The notes beneath the pieces are model-generated. The model worked only from the letters and a program-made list of their open reading frames with translations, did no database searches and was not told the origin of the DNA. From the NCBI GenBank assembly GCA_035641235.1, contig DASQUP010000223.1, positions 1 through 60,478 on the forward strand: a DNA stretch of 60,478 bases, in the 5' to 3' direction. The DNA is from DASQUP01 sp035641235 (GTDB taxonomy: Bacteria > Actinomycetota > CADDZG01 > WHSQ01). Positions 48,663-56,834 of the stretch are shown piece by piece; position 1 is the first letter of the stretch, and every line of letters starts with the position of its first letter. Made by a program: the position numbers and the translations under genes.

Positions 48663-48785
48663 AGATGGCAATCAGCCGCGGTTATTACGCGGCTAACTGC
48701 CATTTCAGAGATCGAGCGCCCGGCTGAGCACCCAGATGGCAATCAGCCGTGATATTTCGTGGCTAACTGCCATTTCAGAGATCGA
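48663..48785. repeat. Two tandem ATGGCA palindromes
   Basis: Two units 71 bp apart (48663-48715 and 48734-48785) each read AGATGGCAATCAGCC ... GGCTAACTGCCATTTCAGAGATCGA and fold into a two-tier hairpin. The inner stem differs between copies (AGCCGCG/CGCGGCT against AGCCGTGA/TCGTGGCT), but pairing is kept through G-U wobbles. They separate the converging DUF4235 and symporter genes and are related to the palindrome at 24228-24266. Confidence 0.75.
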
Positions 48786-48858
48786 AACGGATCCGGCGGC
48801 GGCGCGGCGCCCGCTGTCAACGCCGCACCGCCACCGATGCTCGGCTCGCCCCCTCCTC

Positions 48859-50580
48859 TCAGGGTGTGGCTGTGGGTCCTCCCACTTGCTCGGTTTCCGT
48901 GTCCGGCAGCCTGACCGTCCGTGCGGCCTCGCCCAGGCGCGGGTGTCGGACCTCCTCGATCAGCGCCTGGATCTCCGCCGACGGAGGCTCCGTGGCTTTG
49001 GAGACGAAGTACGTGACGGCGAAGTTAATGATCGCCCCGATCGTTCCAATGCCCTCCGGTGATATGTCGAACCACGGATCCATCCCTCCGTAGAGGGTCG
49101 CCCACATATACAGCGCGGTGAAGCCGAGGCCGCAAATCAACCCGGCCATGGCGCCCGTGGCATTGGTCCGTTTCCAGAAGATGCCCAGCACAATCACCGG
49201 GAAGAACGATGCGGCCGCTAAGCCGAAGGCGAACGCCACCACCTGCCCCACGAAGCCAGGCGGGCGCACGCCGAAGTAGCCGGCGACGATCACCGCTCCT
49301 GCGATCGCGAGGCGACCGGCCAAGAGCCTCTGTTTCTCGGTCGCCTGGGGGCGGAACCGTTTGAAGTAGAGATCGTGGCCGATCGCCGACCCGATCACGA
49401 GCAGCAGCCCCGACGCGGTGGATAAGGCGGCGGCCAGACCTCCTGCGGCCACGAGCCCGACGACCGGCGCCGGGAGTCCTGCGATCTCAGGGTTCGCCAG
49501 CACGATGATGTCCGGGCTAACCGTCATCTCGCCGGGAGCGGTTAGGGGGTCCGGCGTGATGCTGTCGATCACTCCGTTGTCATTGGCGTCGTCGAAGGCC
49601 ATCAGGCCGGTCGCTTCCCAGTTCCGCACCCATTCGGGGCGCGCCGAGTACTGCTGACCGGCGATGTCGTTAAGCAGGTTGGTCTTTGCAAACACTGCAA
49701 CTGCGGGCGCCGTCGTGTACAGAATCGCGATGAACAACAAGGCCCATCCCGCGGAGTACCGAGCGGCGCGCACAGACGGCGTCGTGTAGAAGCGGACGAT
49801 GATGTGAGGTAGGCCCGCCGTACCGATCATCAAGGTGAGCGCTACGAGAAACACATCCTGCATCGGTCTATTGGTGAACGGCGCCGTGTATTCACTCAGA
49901 CCGAAGTCCTGCTGCAGTCCATCCAGTTCCTGCGCGATCGTTCCAAACGAGATCTGTGGCACGGGGATATCCGCAACCGTCCCGGCGATCGCCCAGGCAG
50001 GAATCAGATACGCGACGATCAAAACGGAGTATTGGGCCACTTGCGTCCAGGTGATGCCCTTCATTCCGCCGATGACCGCATAGAAGAGGACGACGGCCAT
50101 TCCGATAATCACGCCGGCGGTGATGCTCACTCCGACGAAACGCGAGAACACGATTCCCACGCCGCGCATCTGACCGGCGACGTACGTAAAGGAAACGAAT
50201 ACGGCCGCGACCACCGCAACGGTTCGAGCCGCCTCCGAGTAACGGTCGCCGACGAAGTCTGGAACGGTGTACTTCCCGAACTTCCTCAGATAAGGAGCCA
50301 GAAGCAAAGCCAGAAGCACGTAGCCGCCCGTCCATCCGATGAGATAGATGGCGCCGTCGAAGCCAAGGAACGAGATAAGGCCGGCCATCGATATGAACGA
50401 CGCGGCGGACATCCAGTCGGCGGCAATGGCCGCGCCGTTTGCAACCGGAGGAATCCCCTGCTCGGCTACGTAGAATCCTGCCGTGGTGTTTACCCGCGTC
50501 CTAATTGCGATACCGATGTAGAGGGCGAAGGTCAGGAACGCAAAGAAGATTGCCCAAGCTTCAATGGCAGTCAGATCCAT
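48859..50580 (-). CDS. Sodium:solute symporter (SSS family), large subunit
   Basis: 573 residues with about 13 transmembrane helices of the SSS fold: TAGFYVAEQGIPPVANGAAIAADWMSAASFISMAGLI at the start, GYTGGY-like WTGGYVLLALLLAPYLRKFGKYTVPDFVGDRY, GMKGITWTQVAQY and AGLPHIIVRFYTTPS. It is paired with a DUF4212 small subunit, as in monocarboxylate or acetate-type symporters; the substrate is unknown. The cytoplasmic C-terminus is short. The ATG shares one base with the DUF4212 stop (TGATG). Confidence 0.92.
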   Translation of the reverse strand: MDLTAIEAWAIFFAFLTFALYIGIAIRTRVNTTAGFYVAEQGIPPVANGAAIAADWMSAASFISMAGLISFLGFDGAIYLIGWTGGYVLLALLLAPYLRKFGKYTVPDFVGDRYSEAARTVAVVAAVFVSFTYVAGQMRGVGIVFSRFVGVSITAGVIIGMAVVLFYAVIGGMKGITWTQVAQYSVLIVAYLIPAWAIAGTVADIPVPQISFGTIAQELDGLQQDFGLSEYTAPFTNRPMQDVFLVALTLMIGTAGLPHIIVRFYTTPSVRAARYSAGWALLFIAILYTTAPAVAVFAKTNLLNDIAGQQYSARPEWVRNWEATGLMAFDDANDNGVIDSITPDPLTAPGEMTVSPDIIVLANPEIAGLPAPVVGLVAAGGLAAALSTASGLLLVIGSAIGHDLYFKRFRPQATEKQRLLAGRLAIAGAVIVAGYFGVRPPGFVGQVVAFAFGLAAASFFPVIVLGIFWKRTNATGAMAGLICGLGFTALYMWATLYGGMDPWFDISPEGIGTIGAIINFAVTYFVSKATEPPSAEIQALIEEVRHPRLGEAARTVRLPDTETEQVGGPTATP

Positions 50581-50921
50581 CAGCTCGTCCCCCCTGCATT
50601 TCGTCCCCTACGACTCTCGAGCGACCTCCGCGCAGCGCCGAGGCCCTCCTCGTGAACGTCGTACTCCTCGTCCACACGGTCCATTCGACGCGCATAGATA
50701 AAGATCAGCGCTACGAAGACGACGATCGAGCCCTGCTGCGCTATCCAGAAGCCCAGGGGGAATCCCCCGAACACGACTTCGTTCAGTGGTTTCGCCAGCA
50801 GGACCGCAAGAACTAAGCCGACGATGCCCCAAACAACGAGAAGGCTGCCCTGCACCTTGACGTTCGCGCGCCAGTAGCCCTCCGATCGCCGCACGTCCTT
50901 TTTTACTTCGGACTGCGCCAT
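50580..50921 (-). CDS. DUF4212 sodium/substrate symporter small subunit
   Basis: 113 residues with two membrane helices (SLLVVWGIVGLVLAVLLAKPL and FPLGFWIAQQGSIVVFVALIFIYARRMDRVDEEY). The conserved end of the second helix matches the DUF4212 subunit that accompanies SSS permeases. GAGGGGGG precedes the ATG at 50921; the open frame upstream to 51200 is composition only. Translationally coupled to the symporter gene. Confidence 0.88.
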   Translation of the reverse strand: MAQSEVKKDVRRSEGYWRANVKVQGSLLVVWGIVGLVLAVLLAKPLNEVVFGGFPLGFWIAQQGSIVVFVALIFIYARRMDRVDEEYDVHEEGLGAARRSLESRRGRNAGGTS

Positions 50922-51177
50922 ATTCAGCCCCCCTCGGACCAAGTGACGGACTCCTCCATGGCATAGATTCGGAGGCCCCGCTCGAAGCCGCAACGAACTC
51001 CCGCCGGACGGCCCAGCCGCCGAAGCCGGAGGCCATCCGGTGGATCGAGTGGTGCTGCCACCAGCACCTCCGAGCAAGTGGACCGTTGGTCCCGCGGAGC
51101 CGACCGTTCGCACGGCCACACCGACCGCAGAAGCCGCCACCCTTGGCCCTCTTCGAGGGGACCTATAGCGTGGCGTT

Positions 51178-51588
51178 ATGGCATCTGCTGCGCGTGCCAA
51201 GGCGGGGGAGCAGAAACGGTGGCCTTATTTCGCCGCGCAGCGAACGTTCCTCTACGCCGGGCTCGGAATTCTGATCGGCGCGTTCCTGCCGTGGGCCCTG
51301 ATCTTGGGCCAGGGGTTGGGTGCGTCCCCAATGGCGCGCGCGTGGACGCTGTGGGCAGGATTGATGACCCTGGCCGGGACAATGAGCAAGTGGCGCCCGC
51401 TCGTCGTCTCGTCCGGGTTCCTTGGTGGTGGCACCGCCGTCTACTTCGCGGTCTGGCAGACGAGCAAGATCGTTACTGCGTGTTTCTCCGCACAGTGCCT
51501 GCCGGGTCCGGGTCTGGGCCTGATGTTGTTCGCCGGAGGAGCAGCCTTTTACTGGAGCTACCGGATGTTGAGGGACCGCTCCCTATAG
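51178..51588 (+). CDS. Unrecognised small integral membrane protein
   Basis: 136 residues with four predicted membrane helices (TFLYAGLGILIGAFLPWALI, AWTLWAGLMTLAGTM, PLVVSSGFLGGGTAVYFAVW, GLGLMLFAGGAAFYWSYRML). Two cysteines (ACFSAQC) lie between helices 3 and 4 on one side of the membrane. I do not recognise a family. It stands alone on the plus strand, divergent from the DUF4212/symporter pair across 256 bp in which I see no further gene, and its end overlaps the LytTR gene end by 6 bp. Confidence 0.65.
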   Translation: MASAARAKAGEQKRWPYFAAQRTFLYAGLGILIGAFLPWALILGQGLGASPMARAWTLWAGLMTLAGTMSKWRPLVVSSGFLGGGTAVYFAVWQTSKIVTACFSAQCLPGPGLGLMLFAGGAAFYWSYRMLRDRSL

Positions 51589-52347
51589 CCCCAGCAGACG
51601 CTTGAGCGCGCGCGCCTGGCGGCGCGACACCGGGACCCGTTCTTTCCCATCGTCCATCGTCACTTGAAGCGCGCCGGCGAAATCGGGCTCTATCGCACGA
51701 GCACGCTTCAGATTGATGAGATAGGCGCGATGTGTGCGAAAGAATCCCCGGTTCTCAAGCCTGCGTTCGAGTTCCGCCAGCGTGAAGGAAACGAGGTGCC
51801 TCCCTTGGGAGGTGACCAGGTACGAATAGCCGCGTGCCGCAGTTGCATAGATGATGTCCTCGACGTCGATAAGAATGGTGCGATCGCGGTGCGGCACCGG
51901 GATCTTGTCGAGCGTGGGCTCTTCTTCCCTCGGAGCGCTGGTGCCGTTGGGGCTCGATGCCTCATGCGAGCGCTCGACAATCCTTTGGAGGGCGCGCCCG
52001 AGGCGCGCCTCGTCAAACGGTTTCAGTAGATAGTCGACGGCATCCAAGTCGAACGCCTCGACAGCGTGATCCGGATATGCGGTCACGAAAATGACTGCGG
52101 GCCTCCGGGGGAGCCGGGCCAGCTCCTTGACGAGGTCGAGGCCGGAGCCTCCCGGCATTCGCACATCGAGAAAACAGAGGTCGTAGTCGATATTTCGAAT
52201 CAGCTGCAGCGCCTCCGCCGGCTCTGCAGCCTCGCCTACCACTTCGATTTCGGGGAAACTCCTCAGGAGGTAACGAAGTTCTTCCCGCGCGGGGTACTCG
52301 TCATCGACGATGAGTGCCCTAAGTCTTGTGGAACCTGAACTGGTCAC
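51583..52347 (-). CDS. LytTR-family response regulator
   Basis: 254 residues. The receiver domain has D15/D16, the phospho-acceptor D61 in LCFLDVRMPGGSG and the lysine in LLKPFDEARL; the DNA-binding LytTR domain occupies the C-terminal 100 residues (RTILIDVEDIIYATAARGYSYLVTSQGRHLVSFTLAELERRL ... FFRTHRAYLINLKRARAIEP). LytTR domains bind direct repeats. Its kinase gene lies 16 bp upstream in the operon. The nearby symporters are the probable targets. Confidence 0.92.
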   Translation of the reverse strand: MTSSGSTRLRALIVDDEYPAREELRYLLRSFPEIEVVGEAAEPAEALQLIRNIDYDLCFLDVRMPGGSGLDLVKELARLPRRPAVIFVTAYPDHAVEAFDLDAVDYLLKPFDEARLGRALQRIVERSHEASSPNGTSAPREEEPTLDKIPVPHRDRTILIDVEDIIYATAARGYSYLVTSQGRHLVSFTLAELERRLENRGFFRTHRAYLINLKRARAIEPDFAGALQVTMDDGKERVPVSRRQARALKRLLGL

Positions 52348-52363
52348 TTCACCCCTCTGACCC

Positions 52364-53626
52364 TCAATTGACTCCCACCGGCAAACTTAGCGAGACGCTG
52401 GTGCCCTTTCCAGGCGTGGACGAGACGTCGAACGAAGCACGCCCACCGTATATGCGAACCAAGCGCTCGTAGATGTTGGCGAGAGCACTCACCTGCGTGC
52501 CGACGCTGAGCAGTGCGGAAAGCTTCTCGGGATCGATGCCGACGCCGTTGTCCGTCACTTTGATCCGGAGAACACCCCCTATGGGCTCGAGCCTCGCCTT
52601 CAGCTCGACGAGCCCCCCGCCCGGCCGTGTCGCGATCCCGTGTTTCACCGCGTTCTCGATGAGCGGCTGAATCGTGAGCACAGGCACGGGCAGCGAAAGG
52701 CACTGGGGATCGACGTCGTAGCGAACCTTCAATCGCTCGCCGTACCGAGCCTTCTCGAGGAAGAGGTAGGTACGGACGAAGAAGTACTCCTCGCCGAAGG
52801 GAGCCAGATGACCACTATGTTTCATGGCATAGCGAAGGAAGTCCGACAATCTCACCAGAAGGCGGCGCGCCTCCTCAGGATCGGTCCGTGCCCTCATTGA
52901 GATCGTGTTGAGGGTGTTGAAGAGGAAGTGAGGATTTATCTGGGCGCGAAGTGCGTCGAGTTTCGCAGCCTCCGCCAGCTGAGCCTCGCGCTCCGCCTGT
53001 GCAAGCTCGAGCTGAAGTGACAGCATTCCGGCAAGCCCGCGCGTCAGCTCGATGACGTTGGGGTCGGGTGGGCCTTCGACCGTCTGGTAGACCTTCAGAG
53101 CGCCCATGGAATGCGCTCCGTATGCCAGGGGTGCCACAACGACAGACTTCAGAGGGCAGCCTCCGTTGCGCGCGGCATCACAGTCCAGATCCCAGGGATG
53201 ATCGGCGACCATCAATTCGTTGGCTTCGATCGCCTTCCGCGTTAACGGCGACCGGATGGGATCTCCCGGACGGTGATGGTCCGAGCCTGGTCCGACGAAA
53301 GCAAGGAGGTGCTCCTGGTCGGTAAGCCCGACGGCCTCCAACCTCATGACGTCATGGAGCAAGTTCACAGTTCGATGCGCTGTCTCTTCCGTCAGTCCGA
53401 GCCGCATGTGCGGAAGGGTCTGCTCGACGAGCGTTACCACCTTCCGCTGAGAGCCGGCATCACCACCACGTGTCATGGAGACCACACGCCGCCCGACGTA
53501 AACACCAGCGTTTACGAATGCCGCCACGATGAGAAGCGTCCCGATCGAACCTGTGGCGAGGTCGACGAGAGCCGCAAACCCAACTCCTAACAAAGCCGCG
53601 ACGGTGACGCTGATGGCAACCGTCAC
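52364..53626 (-). CDS. LytS-type sensor histidine kinase
   Basis: 420 residues: two N-terminal membrane helices, a GAF-like sensor domain (about residues 70-205) containing the pair DLDCDAARNGGCPLKS that could bind a cofactor or metal, then the His_kinase domain with the phospho-acceptor in LRAQINPHFLFNTLNTIS and a HATPase domain with IENAVKHGI and DNGVGIDPEKL. The number of helices is smaller than in 5TM-5TMR LytS proteins. I chose the GTG at 53626, which overlaps the symporter stop (GTGA) and has TGGAG upstream. It phosphorylates the adjacent LytTR regulator. Confidence 0.9.
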   Translation of the reverse strand: MTVAISVTVAALLGVGFAALVDLATGSIGTLLIVAAFVNAGVYVGRRVVSMTRGGDAGSQRKVVTLVEQTLPHMRLGLTEETAHRTVNLLHDVMRLEAVGLTDQEHLLAFVGPGSDHHRPGDPIRSPLTRKAIEANELMVADHPWDLDCDAARNGGCPLKSVVVAPLAYGAHSMGALKVYQTVEGPPDPNVIELTRGLAGMLSLQLELAQAEREAQLAEAAKLDALRAQINPHFLFNTLNTISMRARTDPEEARRLLVRLSDFLRYAMKHSGHLAPFGEEYFFVRTYLFLEKARYGERLKVRYDVDPQCLSLPVPVLTIQPLIENAVKHGIATRPGGGLVELKARLEPIGGVLRIKVTDNGVGIDPEKLSALLSVGTQVSALANIYERLVRIYGGRASFDVSSTPGKGTSVSLSLPVGVN

Positions 53627-55419
53627 GTGACTCCACCGCCCTTGGCCGCAAGGCGCACCAGTGACGCCTGCCGTCGTTCCAAGGCAGTGCCGTGGACACG
53701 TAGCCACCACGTCGTCGAGTCCTCCCGGGCCTCGTGAAGCAACGACCCACCCACTACGGCCGCTGCCGCCAGTGGAGCCGCAACGATGCTGGGGAAGTTC
53801 GATACAGGCGTGGAGATGGACCAGCCGGTTGCTCGGCCGAGAAGTTCGGTTCCGATGAAGCCGAGCGACACGACGGCCCCAACGGCCATCCCCGCGATGG
53901 CACCGGCCGAGTTCGCTCGTTTCCACCACACCCCGAGTAGGAACACCGGTGTGAACGCGGAACCGGCTAGCGCAAACGCCCACGTGACCATGAGGGCAAC
54001 GCTGGGCGCCTCGGCGTTGGAGAGGTTGGGGAGAGCGAGCCCAATCGCAGCTGCGATCGTTGCCGTAATGGTTACCGCCGCCTGGCCGAACCGGATCCTC
54101 CGGCGTTCGCTGGCAAACGGATTGACGAACTGCTCGTAGACGTCGTGGCCCCATGATGTCGCGGCGGCAAGAAGTAGCCCCGCAACGGTCGAGAAGATCG
54201 CGGCAAAAGCGGCGGCGGAAACCAGAGCCAGCAGAGACGGCCCGCCGAGTTGCTCCGTCAGCAACAGGAGCGCCTTCTCCGGCACCCTCACGACACTGTC
54301 GACGAAGTCAGCGTTTGTTACTCCCGCGCCCAGCCACCTCGGCAGATCGGATCTTGCCGCTACGCCGAGCAACACGGCGAAGAAATAGAAGACGCCGGCG
54401 AGGCCTAGAACCCATACCGTCGAGATGCGCGCGGCGCGACCTGAGGTGCTCGTGAAGTAGCGGTTGCTGATGTGTGGCAGGCCGGCGGTTCCGAGTAACA
54501 GAGTCACTATCAACGCGATCTGCTGCCACAACGAATAGCGGAAGCCGGGTTCCATAAACCTCAGCCTGCGTCCCGGATGGAGTTGATTGTCTGCGGGCAG
54601 CAGCAGGTCGACCTTGGGGGCGCCGCGTTGGAGTTTCTCGAGGGCGGCCGCATGGCCCTTGGCGCTCATCACCGTTCCGGCCAGCTCGAGCGTGGTCCTA
54701 CCTTCGGGGTCAGTTCGAAATGCCTCTTCCTTTGTAACCTCCGTCGGCACGCCGAGCGGCCGTTGCGACACCTTCTCGGTCGCGTCCGAATACGAAAACC
54801 CGTGACCAACGGCGATTGCGGTGACGACGAAGAGCGTGAACATCTTCAGTCCAAACTGCAGTGCTTGATTCCACGTGGTCCCCTTCATGCCGCCGACGAC
54901 CGCCTGAATAACGATCGCCCCCACCGACAAGAGGATTCCAGTAGCGTACGGAGACATCCCACCGATCCCACCGCCCACAAATACCTCCCAGATGATCCCA
55001 GCTCCGGTCAGCTGGGGAATGAGGTAGAGCAGGACGACAAGCTGGACGATCGCAACCGCAGTTAGCCGCACCGCGGGGGATGAGAAGCGGTTGGCCAAGA
55101 AATCGGGAATCGAGAAATGACCGGCGCGCCGAAAGGGGGCTGCCAGGAACAGCAGCACGACCACGAATCCTGCGGCGAACCCCGTTGCGAACCAAACGCC
55201 GTCCAGCCCAGAGGCGTACACGGCTCCGGCCACACCCAGGAATGATGCGGCGGAGAAGTAGTCGCCGCAGATGGCGCATGCGTTCAAGAACGGACCTACC
55301 TGACGGCTTGCCAGATAGAAGTCCAGTGTCGTGGACGTCGATCGTCGAACTCCCCACGACACTGCGAGCATGGTCACCGTCAATCCCAGCGCAGCCAGCA
55401 GCGGTCGTGGGTCGGTCAT
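53623..55419 (-). CDS. Sodium:solute symporter (SSS family), second copy
   Basis: About 598 residues, a full SSS transporter: TTLDFYLASRQVGPFLNACAICGDYFSAASFLGVAGAVY near the N-terminus, GHFSIPDFLANRFSS, GMKGTTWNQALQFGLK and AGLPHISNRYFTSTS. It contains an insert of about 90 residues with charged sequence (around residue 250) between helices. It lies downstream of a small DUF485-like subunit, the arrangement of acetate permease ActP. It is coupled to the sensor kinase by a GTGA overlap, so kinase and transporter may sense and import the same compound. Confidence 0.92.
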   Translation of the reverse strand: MTDPRPLLAALGLTVTMLAVSWGVRRSTSTTLDFYLASRQVGPFLNACAICGDYFSAASFLGVAGAVYASGLDGVWFATGFAAGFVVVLLFLAAPFRRAGHFSIPDFLANRFSSPAVRLTAVAIVQLVVLLYLIPQLTGAGIIWEVFVGGGIGGMSPYATGILLSVGAIVIQAVVGGMKGTTWNQALQFGLKMFTLFVVTAIAVGHGFSYSDATEKVSQRPLGVPTEVTKEEAFRTDPEGRTTLELAGTVMSAKGHAAALEKLQRGAPKVDLLLPADNQLHPGRRLRFMEPGFRYSLWQQIALIVTLLLGTAGLPHISNRYFTSTSGRAARISTVWVLGLAGVFYFFAVLLGVAARSDLPRWLGAGVTNADFVDSVVRVPEKALLLLTEQLGGPSLLALVSAAAFAAIFSTVAGLLLAAATSWGHDVYEQFVNPFASERRRIRFGQAAVTITATIAAAIGLALPNLSNAEAPSVALMVTWAFALAGSAFTPVFLLGVWWKRANSAGAIAGMAVGAVVSLGFIGTELLGRATGWSISTPVSNFPSIVAAPLAAAAVVGGSLLHEAREDSTTWWLRVHGTALERRQASLVRLAAKGGGVT

Positions 55420-55423
55420 GGCC

Positions 55424-55804
55424 CTACCCGTCGTCTTCCGGCCGGCCGAGCATCTCGTCTTCGCTCCGGTTGGCCACGCGGGCAAAAAGGATCGCCACGA
55501 CCACAAAGGCGATATGCAACAGGACCGCCACTGTCAGGAAATTGAACGTCAATCCGCCCCATACCGGGCGGGCGAACCACCGGGGCGCAAGCCACGCAAG
55601 GAATGGAACTGTGAGCAGTAACAGCAGAATGGCCGCCGAGTACTGGAGAGCCTTCTTCCGTACGCTACGCGCGACGGCGTCGACCTCCTCGATGGAGTCG
55701 AAATCCGTCTCCTCTCCGCCGGCGAGGAAACGTTCGTCGATTGTGCCGTGGTCGGAGACACTCGGAGGCGAGGCCGGAATCGCTCCCGCGACAGGAGCAC
55801 CCAG
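55424..55804 (-). CDS. DUF485-like small symporter subunit, start codon unclear
   Basis: The minus-strand frame ending at TAG 55424-55426 encodes TEEVDAVA-like FDSIEEVDAVARSVRKKALQYS, then two hydrophobic helices (AAILLLLLLTVPFLAWLAP and LTVAVLLHIAFVVVAILFARVA) and an acidic tail. This is the pattern of the DUF485 subunit found before ActP-like symporters. No ATG, GTG or TTG opens the frame. The only upstream ATG (55897) reaches a TAG after four codons. A CTG at 55804 would give 126 residues; an ATT at 55876 is another option. The N-terminus is therefore undetermined, or the gene carries a nonsense mutation. Confidence 0.6.
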   Translation of the reverse strand: MGAPVAGAIPASPPSVSDHGTIDERFLAGGEETDFDSIEEVDAVARSVRKKALQYSAAILLLLLTVPFLAWLAPRWFARPVWGGLTFNFLTVAVLLHIAFVVVAILFARVANRSEDEMLGRPEDDG

Positions 55805-55901
55805 GCGAGCCGCCTTGCCACCGGCCGCAACCGCCCCGTCGCCGAACCTGATACGCGACCGCTCCGTCGTGTGAATCGCCCCCTACGATTCCCGCATGAT
55901 T

Positions 55902-55920
55902 GGAGAATTCCCCATTCTCC
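55902..55920. promoter_or_regulatory. Palindrome upstream of the DUF485-symporter-LytST operon
   Basis: GGAGAAT and ATTCTCC are perfect arms around a 5-bp centre. It lies in the short gap between the AAC(3)-like gene stop (55971) and the head of the symporter/two-component operon, where an operator would be expected. Confidence 0.45.
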
Positions 55921-55970
55921 GAAGATGACGCTCAGATCGTAGCCTGACGATCCCGAAGAGGGTGTTTTGC

Positions 55971-56786
55971 CTAGCGCCGGTTGCGCCCGAACCACCCGAC
56001 GGCGTAGTCGACCAGTGTCCTCTGAGGCATCAACCGCGCCTCGGATACCCCTACGCGGCCGGTCTTCACGGCTCCGGTATCCGATTCGAAATCACGCCCG
56101 AGCCGATCGAAATCCGTTTCGTCGAGGTCGACGTCTTCGAACTCCACCCACCTGCGTTCTCCCGCCGCCATGACCGGAGCGGCGTTAGAGGTCGTCCTCT
56201 TTTCGGCAACCTCGAGCCGGTATTCGCCGAGATGCATCGAGGTGTTGTTCTCATGACCTACTCCTAGGAGGAGCACGAATCCGTTGACGTCGTAGATGCG
56301 GGCAAGCGGCGACCTCTCACCCAGCCCGTAATCGAGCGAATGATCCTTGGTTATTTCGGGAGCAGATGGTCCGCGCGCTGCAAACGAATACTGCGGATGC
56401 GAGCTTCTCATCGTGCCCGGTTGCGTCCGAAAGCACTCGACGATCGCTCCCATTGCCCGCGTGGGAGTCATCGCCGGATCGAACGCTGGTGTGTCGGCCC
56501 GGATCACAGGCCACCAGGATTCGGGGACGGGCGGGTTCTCCCACCGCGACGGCTCGGACAGCGCGGCCGTGTGAGCCGGCATGACGAGAGTTCCGTTGCC
56601 GACGACGTCCTCGAGAGCGAGGACGACCGCGTGGGGACCTCCGCACACCCACCCGAGCGCGCTAAGCGACGAGTGCACGAGCACGACCTCGCCCGACGGG
56701 ACCCCCAGGCGGCGCAGATCAGACACAAGGGACTTCTGCGTGACCGGCTGAGGGCCCGTCTGCTTGATCACGTCGGCTTCACTCAT
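55971..56786 (-). CDS. AAC(3)-family N-acetyltransferase
   Basis: 271 residues of the aminoglycoside 3-N-acetyltransferase/YokD family: VVLVHSSLSALGWVCGG, ALEDVVGNGTLVMPAHTAA, SSHPQYSFAARGPSA, and LLGVGHENNTSMHLGEY. The family uses acetyl-CoA; many chromosomal members do not confer resistance and have unknown acceptors. It is 48 bp downstream of rsgA, on the same strand. Confidence 0.85.
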   Translation of the reverse strand: MSEADVIKQTGPQPVTQKSLVSDLRRLGVPSGEVVLVHSSLSALGWVCGGPHAVVLALEDVVGNGTLVMPAHTAALSEPSRWENPPVPESWWPVIRADTPAFDPAMTPTRAMGAIVECFRTQPGTMRSSHPQYSFAARGPSAPEITKDHSLDYGLGERSPLARIYDVNGFVLLLGVGHENNTSMHLGEYRLEVAEKRTTSNAAPVMAAGERRWVEFEDVDLDETDFDRLGRDFESDTGAVKTGRVGVSEARLMPQRTLVDYAVGWFGRNRR

Positions 56787-56834
56787 GGCGAGAACATAGC
56801 CGTTGACCGCCCATCGGAGTCGGAGGTCGCAGTC

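Noticed and set aside
50922..51177. Structured RNA (SRP RNA or a riboswitch) in the gap between the DUF4212 gene and the small membrane protein
   Set aside because: The region is GC-rich with local hairpins, but I could not match the SRP RNA core or any riboswitch consensus.
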